Part shown: positions 14,848 to 19,640 of the stretch, piece by piece
Position numbering within the stretch: the stretch's first letter is position 1
Layout: every line of letters starts with the position of its first letter
Assembly (NCBI GenBank): GCA_945937975.1
Contig: CAMEUD010000009.1
Span: forward strand, 1-21,684
Direction of reading: 5' to 3'
Source of the DNA: an uncultured Clostridia bacterium
GTDB taxonomy: Bacteria; Bacillota; Clostridia; Christensenellales; UBA1242
DNA length: 21,684 bases
Translations under genes and position numbers: made by a program
Notes under the pieces: model-generated
Seen by the model: only the letters and a program-made list of their open reading frames with translations
Database searches by the model: none
What the model was told of the DNA's origin: nothing

Positions 14848-15055
14848 TTAGTATGATCTAATTTTAGGTTTCTCACCTACTCTATTTCTTTGAACAATAA
14901 ATACTGATATTCCCTTTTTACCTTACCCCAATAATCATGTTCTTTTGATAAAATTGGTTTCCTTTTAATATTTAATTCTTATTCCATACATTATCTGCAG
15001 TTACAACTTCTAAATTTACTAAATCTTTATTCTTTTGCTATAATTTTCTTGACAT
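14848..15055 (-). pseudogene. Decayed copy of the 15906-16201 gene
   Basis: An ATG with an AAAAGGAGAG ribosome site opens MSRKL and a stop, then QKNKDLVNLEVVTADNVWNK. After indels it continues with LSKEHDYWGKV, then KKGISVFIVQRNRVGEKPKI and a stop at 14848. It aligns piece by piece with the gene at 15906-16201 (EVWNINKSGKAKLSKEYDFF..., KGTSIFIKKTNRDGKSVK). At least two frameshifts and two in-frame stops are present. Confidence 0.65.
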
Positions 15056-15083
15056 ATATTCTCTCCTTTTGTACCATATATAT

Positions 15084-15200
15084 ATTCCTCAAAGTTCTTG
15101 AACAAGAGAGTTGCAGTATTTGTAGCAACCGGATAGGAAATCGCTGAGGTGTATTTGAGATAGTTCCTATCATTAGCACTAACAGATGTTAGTGCTTTTA
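15084..15200 (+). ncRNA. Putative small RNA 6, three-hairpin family (about 115 nt)
   Basis: The promoter is TTGACA (15049-15054), 17 bp and a weak TACCAT -10 (15072-15077). Hairpin 1 is GTTGC/GCAAC, hairpin 2 GGATAGGAA/TTCCTATC with GAGATAG before its 3' arm, then the terminator AGCACTAACA (15175-15184)/TGTTAGTGCT (15187-15196). Only three consecutive T follow, so this terminator is weaker. The -35 box overlaps the start codon of the opposite-strand pseudogene, and the promoter spacer contains its ribosome site. Confidence 0.58.
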
Positions 15201-15217
15201 TTATTTACCATCTTCTA

Positions 15218-15248
15218 ATTATAGTTACCTAATTTTATTTGGTATAAT
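15218..15248 (+). repeat. Degenerate CRISPR repeat (orphan 2)
   Basis: This 31-bp copy lacks five bases (one TATGG-like unit) near the 3' end and has TTACC for TTCCC. ATTATAG at the start and the extended -10 GG-TATAAT at the end are kept. Orientation is as in the array. It directly follows small RNA 6 and directly precedes, on the other strand, the end of the 15261-15401 ORF. Confidence 0.7.
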
Positions 15249-15260
15249 ATATTTATATAA

Positions 15261-15401
15261 TTAATATTGTTTTGCATCACTACCTGTAAAACTTTCTCTT
15301 TCTACAAATAACTTAACATGTTCTTTCTTTTCTTCCTTTACTGTTTCTTCAACTTTTTCAACCTTTACATCTTCTACTTTAACATTTTTCTTTTCTTCCA
15401 T
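15261..15401 (-). CDS. Small Glu/Lys-rich protein (46 aa), possibly truncated
   Basis: MEEKKNVKVEDVKVEKVEET then VKEEKKEHVKLFVERESFTG and SDAKQY before the stop. The first 28 residues are a highly charged, probably unstructured or coiled stretch; VKLFVERESFTGSDAKQY looks like the beginning of a folded domain that is then cut off 13 bp from the degenerate CRISPR repeat at 15218-15248. An AAGGTAAGG ribosome region precedes the ATG. The function is unknown. Confidence 0.5.
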   Translation of the reverse strand: MEEKKNVKVEDVKVEKVEETVKEEKKEHVKLFVERESFTGSDAKQY

Positions 15402-15440
15402 TTTCCTTACCTTACCTTTTATTTATTTTCTTTTTTATTT

Positions 15441-15486
15441 AACAAATTTAAAGTATTTGTTTTGTGCTTATGCTAACTTGCATAAG
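15441..15486. other. Two perfect hairpins in a gene-free gap
   Basis: AACAAAT (15441-15447)/ATTTGTT (15455-15461) and CTTATGC (15467-15473)/GCATAAG (15480-15486). There is no promoter or T run on the plus strand. On the minus strand they would sit in the leader of the 15261-15401 ORF. The role is unknown. Confidence 0.35.
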
Positions 15487-15517
15487 AAAACTTACACTTT
15501 ATATTTAAAATTTATTA

Positions 15518-15580
15518 ACCATACCAACTTTTTTAGGTTCATTTATTGACTTCTTATAAAAATATGAATATACTAATAAT
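15518..15580 (+). repeat. Promoter cassette, copy 1
   Basis: A block of about 63 bp, ACCATACCAACTTTTTTAGG followed by TTCATTTATTGACTT... through TATACTAATAATGA, is nearly identical to 16843-16906. It carries the TTGACT-17-TATACT promoter of small RNA 7. Its first ten bases also match the reverse complement of part of the CRISPR repeat. Confidence 0.75.
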
Positions 15581-15625
15581 GAGTGCGAATGTTATAGGTA
15601 TTTCCTATGTACGCATTCTTTTTTT
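15581..15625 (+). ncRNA. Putative small RNA 7 (about 45 nt)
   Basis: The promoter is TTGACT (15546-15551), 17 bp, TATACT (15569-15574). The RNA is essentially one long hairpin: GAGTGCG (15581-15587) with CGCATTC (15612-15618), then ATAGG/CCTAT inside, followed by seven T. It is either a minimal stable RNA or a premature terminator. Its 3' half recurs at 16815-16842 behind a CRISPR-like repeat. Confidence 0.5.
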
Positions 15626-15670
15626 ACCACATTCTTTTATCCTTACGTTTATAATTCCTAATCTTAGACC

Positions 15671-15706
15671 ATTATAGTTCCCTAATTTTATTTGGTATAG
15701 TATAAT
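15671..15706 (+). repeat. Orphan full-length CRISPR repeat (orphan 3)
   Basis: A 36-bp copy with one mismatch to the array repeat (TATAG for TATGG near the 3' end), 1.3 kb upstream of the array and in the same orientation. TATAAT is intact, but the extended TG is lost by the mismatch. No second repeat follows within 30 bp, so it is not part of an array. Confidence 0.85.
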
Positions 15707-15746
15707 TCAAAAGGTGTTAAGCATTTGATTCATTTATATGCTAAAT

Positions 15747-15884
15747 TTTCCACAGTTTCCCTTGTAGTGCGTTGCAGATTTCTGCAAAGGTCATTGGCAA
15801 GTTACCCACATTACCACACTACTTGTGGAAATATGGATAAATCTTGGAAAAGTGGACAACTCAAGATTTGCTCACATTACCACA
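15747..15884. other. Large hairpin cluster with DnaA-box-like 9-mers
   Basis: The outer stem is TTTCCACA (15747-15754)/TGTGGAAA (15824-15831), then GTAGTG (15764-15769)/CACTAC (15817-15822), with an inner hairpin TTGCAGA/TCTGCAA (15772-15787). A second hairpin is AATCTTG (15840-15846)/CAAGATT (15862-15868). CACATTACCACA occurs twice, 66 bp apart (15807 and 15873). Several 9-mers approach the DnaA box TTATCCACA (TTTTCCACA, TTACCCACA, and TTATCCATA on the other strand). There is no good ORF on either strand. It could be an origin, a recombination site or a structured RNA. Confidence 0.4.
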
Positions 15885-15905
15885 GAAACAATATAACAAA
15901 CTTAA

Positions 15906-16201
15906 TTAATTTTTCTTTTTTACTAAATATACAACTCGTTTATTTTTATTATCAAATAAATCTACAATCTTATTCTTTGCAAATTTTGGTAATTTGCATG
16001 TATCTTCCACATATTTCACACTTTTACCATCCCTGTTTGTCTTTTTTATGAATATCGAAGTACCTTTGTCTATTTTCCCAAAAAAATCATATTCCTTACT
16101 TAATTTAGCTTTCCCAGATTTATTTATATTCCATACTTCATCTGAAGTCTTAATTTCTAAACTAACTAAACCTTATTCTTTTGTTGAAATACTCTTGACA
16201 T
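15906..16201 (-). pseudogene. Small protein gene with one frameshift, paralogue of 14848-15055
   Basis: An ATG at 16201, with an AGGAGA ribosome site, opens MSRVFQQKNK; one missing base puts a stop in frame. In the shifted frame the protein runs without interruption: GLVSLEIKTSDEVWNINKSG, then KAKLSKEYDFFGKIDKGTSI, FIKKTNRDGKSVKYVEDTCK, and ends RVVYLVKKKN. About 98 residues, strand-rich and basic. I do not recognise the family. The small RNA 8 -35 box lies across its start codon on the other strand. Confidence 0.65.
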
Positions 16202-16229
16202 ATTATCTTCTCCTATTTATAATTTAATT

Positions 16230-16356
16230 ATCACTCTTGGTGGTCTTAATTGACAGTTGCGCAAAGCAGTGGCAACCTGATAGGAAATTCATTAGAGTGT
16301 ATTATTTTTTGGGATAGTTCCTATCATTAGCACTAACAAATGTTAGTGCTTTTTTA
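16230..16356 (+). ncRNA. Putative small RNA 8, three-hairpin family (about 127 nt)
   Basis: The promoter is a perfect consensus: TTGACA (16195-16200), 17 bp, TATAAT (16218-16223). Hairpin 1 is GTTGC (16256-16260)/GCAAC (16272-16276), hairpin 2 TGATAGGAA (16278-16286)/TTCCTATCA (16318-16326) with GGGATAG before the 3' arm, then the terminator AGCACTAACA (16329-16338)/TGTTAGTGCT (16341-16350) with T run. It matches small RNA 6 over hairpin 2 and the terminator and small RNA 5 over the terminator. The TTTTCG.AAG.TTA sequence after the terminator is also shared with small RNA 5. Confidence 0.68.
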
Positions 16357-16367
16357 TTTTCGTAAGC

Positions 16368-16699
16368 TTATCTTTGAAGTTTAGGATTATGAAGGTGGCA
16401 CGATTTTTCTTCCAAGATTGTATAATCAAAATCATAGGTTGAACCATTTGTTGGTTCAAACATTCCGAAATGATATGTTTTACCATCTGTTGTAAAATCC
16501 CATAATTCTTTATCAATTAAGTGTTCAGAAAATATTTTAATAGTTCAGTCCCACTTAATGTTTTTTGCTTAATGCTATTATCATTTTCAAAAACACCATC
16601 ACCTTCTAAATCAGTAAAACAATAATAATGACCAGAATATTTGATTTTAACTTTATATTTGTAATATGCACAAATACCAAAAAATTGTTTTTTCTTCAT
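16368..16699 (-). pseudogene. Small protein gene with one frameshift; EF-hand-like loop
   Basis: MKKKQFFGICAYYKYKVKIK, then YSGHYYCFTDLEGDGVFEND and SIKQKTLSGTELLK; after one indel near 16535 it continues SEHLIDKELWDFTTDGKTYH and ends HLHNPKLQR. The intact form would be about 110 residues. DLEGDGVFEND resembles a calcium-binding EF-hand/dockerin loop (D-x-x-G-D-G-x-x-E/D), but it is single and short, so this is only suggestive. The start overlaps the stop of the preceding ORF as ATGA, a sign of coupled translation. Confidence 0.55.
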
Positions 16700-16779
16700 A
16701 AATTATAATTCACTTTACTTAATTTATCTTTTTTTTTAATTGGAATATATTTGTTTTTATTAAAACCTTTTCTATTCAT
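16696..16779 (-). CDS. 27-codon ORF starting inside a CRISPR-like repeat
   Basis: MNRKGFNKNKYIPIKKKDKL then SKVNYNL and stop, overlapping the next gene by ATGA. Its ATG is two bases inside orphan repeat 4, and the only Shine-Dalgarno-like sequence (AGGGA) is supplied by the repeat itself. It is probably the 3' end of a gene truncated by the repeat, now possibly translated from a chance signal. Confidence 0.35.
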   Translation of the reverse strand: MNRKGFNKNKYIPIKKKDKLSKVNYNL

Positions 16780-16814
16780 TATAAGTTCCCTAATTTTATT
16801 TGGTATGGTATAAT
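16778..16814 (+). repeat. Degenerate CRISPR repeat (orphan 4)
   Basis: A 37-bp copy identical to the array repeat apart from one inserted A after ATTATA. The extended -10 TGG-TATAAT is intact. It is 167 bp upstream of the array, in the same orientation, and is followed by a fragment of small RNA 7. Confidence 0.85.
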
Positions 16815-16842
16815 TTTTCCCTATGTACGCATTCTTTTTTTT
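16815..16842 (+). repeat. 3' half of small RNA 7 fused behind orphan repeat 4
   Basis: TTTCCCTATGTACGCATTC followed by eight T and ACCA matches 15602-15629 (one base difference before TATGTACGCATTC). The 5' half and the promoter of the RNA are absent and the CRISPR-like repeat stands in their place. Confidence 0.7.
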
Positions 16843-16906
16843 ACCATACCAACTTTTTTTAGATTCATTTATTGACTTTTTACAAAAATATGAATATACT
16901 AATAAT
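16843..16906 (+). repeat. Promoter cassette, copy 2
   Basis: A near-identical copy of 15518-15580, containing TTGACT (16872-16877), 17 bp, TATACT (16895-16900), which drives small RNA 9. Confidence 0.75.
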
Positions 16907-16976
16907 GAAGGTTGGGTGAAAAGCAAATATTATTTGCCAATCCATAAACATAGCACTTGCTATTTCCTTCTTTTTT
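16907..16976 (+). ncRNA. Putative small RNA 9 next to the CRISPR array (about 70 nt)
   Basis: RNA begins near 16907 from the cassette promoter. GAAGG (16907-16911) pairs with CCTTC (16966-16970) to close the RNA before a T8 run; inside are GCAAAT/ATTTGC and AGCA/TGCT hairpins. It ends five bases before the first array repeat, in the position of a CRISPR leader. It has no stretch complementary to the repeat, so it is not a tracrRNA. Confidence 0.55.
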
Positions 16977-16981
16977 TTATG

Positions 16982-17149
16982 ATTATAGTTCCCTAATTTT
17001 ATTTGGTATGGTATAATGCTGATAGTGATATAGTTTATACTCATAATATTATAGTTCCCTAATTTTATTTGGTATGGTATAATAAGCGTGTAATTTTTAA
17101 CGCTTGTGTAGGTATTATAGTTCCCCAATTTTATTTGGTATGGTATAAT
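16982..17149 (+). CRISPR. Type II CRISPR array, 3 repeats and 2 spacers
   Basis: Repeats lie at 16982-17017, 17048-17083 and 17114-17149 (36 bp; ATTATAGTTCCC at the start, GGTATGGTATAAT at the end). The third has one mismatch (TTCCCC for TTCCCT), the usual sign of the leader-distal end. Spacers at 17018-17047 and 17084-17113 are 30 bp each. The repeat layout matches Campylobacter/Neisseria II-C repeats (5' RTTNTAGNNCCC, 3' extended -10), which sets crRNA direction to plus, opposite to the cas genes. Each repeat end carries TGG-TATAAT, so each crRNA probably has its own promoter. Spacer 2 is partly self-complementary (AAGCGT/ACGCTT). Confidence 0.97.
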
Positions 17150-17168
17150 AGTGAACTAAAAAAGGTGA

Positions 17169-17197
17169 GAAAAAATCGGCAACATAGCCGATTTTTT
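17169..17197. terminator. Bidirectional terminator between array and cas2
   Basis: AAAATCGGC (17171-17179) pairs with GCCGATTTT (17186-17194), extended by A/T on both sides. It can end crRNA transcription on the plus strand and the cas operon on the minus strand. Confidence 0.8.
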
Positions 17198-17260
17198 CAT
17201 ATATAAATTTAAAAAATTTTAATTTTATTTCTACTCTTTTTATTTCTTTTATTAATTTTT

Positions 17261-17581
17261 TTAAAAAAATGATATTTGATTTGGTGCAACTCTCTTATCT
17301 TTTTTCTTTCCTTTACCACATAAAATTTTCATTGAAGCGAATTGTCTTTCTGTTATTATCAAATCTCTAACATGACCTTTTGGTGGCAAATGTTCTTTTA
17401 GCCTGCTTTCATGAGAAAATGCATTTTCAATCGTATTGCATATTCTTGTATACACAGAAAATTGAAGCATATAATATCCATCTTGAATTAAAAACTTTCT
17501 AAAAGTTGTCGCAATTTTTCTTTCTTCTTTTGTTTTTACTGGAATATCAAAAAACACCAACATTCTCATAAAACTACTCAT
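17261..17581 (-). CDS. cas2: CRISPR-associated Cas2
   Basis: Cas2 forms the dimer at the centre of the Cas1-Cas2 spacer integrase. The 106 residues follow the type II pattern: RMLVFFDIPV with the conserved Asp (D12), FRKFLIQDGYYMLQFSVYTR, HLPPKGHVRDLIITERQF, and the basic end. The start overlaps the cas1 stop by 8 bp (ATGAGTAG). The next ATG (MRMLVFF) is also possible and resembles known starts. Confidence 0.95.
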   Translation of the reverse strand: MSSFMRMLVFFDIPVKTKEERKIATTFRKFLIQDGYYMLQFSVYTRICNTIENAFSHESRLKEHLPPKGHVRDLIITERQFASMKILCGKGKKKDKRVAPNQISFF

Positions 17582-18473
17582 AACTATGTAATGCCAGTTT
17601 TATTAAATCTGGGCATTTTAAGGTTGCGACATTTTTTGTTATACTTTGAACAAAACTATTCACCAATATTTCAACACAATTAGTTAATGTCTGTTTTTGT
17701 CCATCAATCTTCATATAATAATTCAACATACCAAATAATGATTGTTTTATTACTCTGGTTAATTCATTCCCTTGTGTATCTTTTACATTTTGGAACACAT
17801 ACAAATCGATTATTGGTCTAAACGGTTCAATAATATCATCAACCAAATTGAAAGCATTTAATTGGTTTTTGTGAAAAACACCTAAATATGGCAAAAGTCC
17901 ATGAGAAACGACCGTTCTTGCAATAAGACCACGAATTATTGCATAACCATAGTTTAAACAAGAATTTATTAAACACTCATGATCTCTTGTGAATTTTGAA
18001 CCAAACATCAACTTAAAATATTGATTTGCAACTATTGCTTCTATGTTATCAGTATCAGCCGATTTAATTTTTGAAATATATCTATCCAAATCATTTTTTA
18101 TACCACAAAGATTTAACGCTTTAATTTGATTTTTTATTTTTGCAGATACAAGTTGTTTCCATAATTGTTTTTGTGTTGGTTTTGAAATACTTGTCTGAAA
18201 CTTATATACTTCCAAATTCTTATAAAATCCATTGTAATTAAGTAAATAAGCACATGGTAAATGTTTTTCATCACATAAATATGTTGTAATATTAAATTTA
18301 GATAATTGCGTTAATGTGTAAATGCTTATGTTACATATTTGACTTTCTATCATAAGACTGTTCACATCTTCCAAAGGATAATCAATAGATTCTTGATTAT
18401 TTGATAATATAAGTTGCTTATCTTTTATTTTTATATCTTTGGCTGAATATGCGATTATATTAATAAAACCCAT
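17574..18473 (-). CDS. cas1: CRISPR-associated Cas1, type II
   Basis: The integrase subunit that inserts new spacers. It has 299 residues with an N-terminal beta domain and a C-terminal helical domain. Catalytic residues are visible: E145 (NIEAIVANQYF), H201 (LGVFHKNQLNAFNLVDDIIE) and the acidic cluster D212/D213/E216 in DDIIEPFRPIID. The sequence is of the type II subfamily. It is 9 bp after cas9 and overlaps cas2, so the three form one operon. The gene is intact. Confidence 0.97.
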   Translation of the reverse strand: MGFINIIAYSAKDIKIKDKQLILSNNQESIDYPLEDVNSLMIESQICNISIYTLTQLSKFNITTYLCDEKHLPCAYLLNYNGFYKNLEVYKFQTSISKPTQKQLWKQLVSAKIKNQIKALNLCGIKNDLDRYISKIKSADTDNIEAIVANQYFKLMFGSKFTRDHECLINSCLNYGYAIIRGLIARTVVSHGLLPYLGVFHKNQLNAFNLVDDIIEPFRPIIDLYVFQNVKDTQGNELTRVIKQSLFGMLNYYMKIDGQKQTLTNCVEILVNSFVQSITKNVATLKCPDLIKLALHSYE

Positions 18474-18482
18474 ATTTTGCTC

Positions 18483-19634
18483 CTATTTTTTATTTATCAT
18501 CTCTCTTTTTTTGCTTGTTACTTTGTTTATATTCCCAAGCATATCAACATTATATTTTTCAAATATTGTTGCAGATTGAAAGCCTATACTCCTAAATTTA
18601 ATACTATCATCATGTGTTTTAAATGAAATCGAATTTGTAGAGCGATCAAATCCATTATAGTAGAAATATTCATCAGTTGTTTCAACTTTCGTTTTTCCAT
18701 CACCTTGCAAAATTCCTACAATTGACTTATCGGCAATTTTTAGTCGAAATAAATCACCCTTATATAAAGAAAATTCAAAACTATAACCATTTGATATATC
18801 ATCCCATTCAGATGATGGCTTACTTGATGAACATATTTTTGTTGGTAATTTACCTTTATATATATCAATTAAATATACAGGAACTGCATAATATTTCTTT
18901 TTACTGCCTTCACCTTTTGAAAAGATGTCTATTCTTAACATATTATCAACTTTAGTCAAGCCTCTATCATTTAATATTGAGTAATTGTCCGAAACATCTT
19001 GCAGTTTTACTTTTTTTATTATGTTGCCTTTCTTTCCATCTTTTGTTGGCTTATACAAAGGATTATTAGGGTCGCCGAATGCTTTTTCTGCATTACCATC
19101 AAATTCTTGAAGTCTTTTTAATACTGCGTTATATGTTGCAGGGTCATCTATCTTAGCTTTTTCATAATAGTCCTTAATATCTTTTTTATCTGTCGTTAAT
19201 GATAATTTTGTTAAACTTACTTTTTTGGTATAAATGCATTTACCATTTTTATCAAGCTTATCAGTTTGTCCATATATCGTGTCATCAAATAACTTGCCTG
19301 TTGCTTTATGATTTGCCATTTGACTTACAAATATTGGTTTTACACTTTTAATTTGTTCTTCAGAATATTGCATATAGCAATCATCTATTGTAAAATTATA
19401 ATATTTTTCTGGATGTTGTGGGTCATTACATAATCTTGCCATTAATTCTTTTCTAAAATTAGGATAAGGTTCAACAACATATTTGGTTATGTATTTTTCA
19501 TATTCTTCTTTTGTCAGTTTTTCACCAGTATCTTTGATTATATAATATATATCATCTTGAGTATCTACTTTTTGTACATTATTATGTTCGTAATAGTATC
19601 TCCATTTAAAATATTGAGTAATCTCTTGTAACAT
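18483..19634 (-). CDS. cas9: Cas9, C-terminal part (end of RuvC, WED and PAM-interacting domains)
   Basis: 383 residues that continue Cas9 in the same frame after an in-frame TAA. It starts MLQEITQYFKWRYYYEH, the helix that follows RuvC-III in all Cas9 proteins (usual ...QGMIQKITRYS). It ends with the canonical II-C C-terminus: NMLRIDIFSKG, KKYYAVPVYLIDIYKGKLP, YSFEFSLYKGDLFRLK, FDRSTNSISF and IFEKYNVDMLGNINKV. These form the WED/PI region that reads the PAM. The ATG is nine bases downstream of the TAA and has only a weak ribosome site, so expression would rely on reinitiation or readthrough. No damage is seen in this part. Confidence 0.9.
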   Translation of the reverse strand: MLQEITQYFKWRYYYEHNNVQKVDTQDDIYYIIKDTGEKLTKEEYEKYITKYVVEPYPNFRKELMARLCNDPQHPEKYYNFTIDDCYMQYSEEQIKSVKPIFVSQMANHKATGKLFDDTIYGQTDKLDKNGKCIYTKKVSLTKLSLTTDKKDIKDYYEKAKIDDPATYNAVLKRLQEFDGNAEKAFGDPNNPLYKPTKDGKKGNIIKKVKLQDVSDNYSILNDRGLTKVDNMLRIDIFSKGEGSKKKYYAVPVYLIDIYKGKLPTKICSSSKPSSEWDDISNGYSFEFSLYKGDLFRLKIADKSIVGILQGDGKTKVETTDEYFYYNGFDRSTNSISFKTHDDSIKFRSIGFQSATIFEKYNVDMLGNINKVTSKKREMINKK

Positions 19635-19640
19635 CTTACT

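Noticed and set aside
14840..14870. A further CRISPR-like repeat (TTATTTAGTATGATCTAATTTT region)
   Set aside because: Too few matches in register; it is the end of the pseudogene at 14848-15055.
15518..15545. ACCATACCAAC block as a tracr anti-repeat on the plus strand
   Set aside because: It pairs only with the 3' part of the repeat, which is removed in mature II-C crRNAs, and lies upstream of the nearest promoter rather than in a transcript.
15725..16227. Plus-strand ORFs of 108 and 77 codons
   Set aside because: No ribosome site or plausible composition; they run antisense across the hairpin cluster and the minus-strand gene at 15906-16201, whose joined protein is far more convincing.
16560..16620. 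Dockerin or EF-hand domain in the 16368-16699 gene
   Set aside because: Only one short acidic loop is visible, without the paired repeat; kept only as a remark.
16907..16976. Small RNA 9 as the tracrRNA
   Set aside because: Its place next to the array is right, but it has no stretch complementary to the 5' part of the repeat.
16880..17128. Minus-strand ORF of 82 codons across the CRISPR array
   Set aside because: It translates the repeats themselves (repeated IPYQIKLGNYN) and has no start signal.
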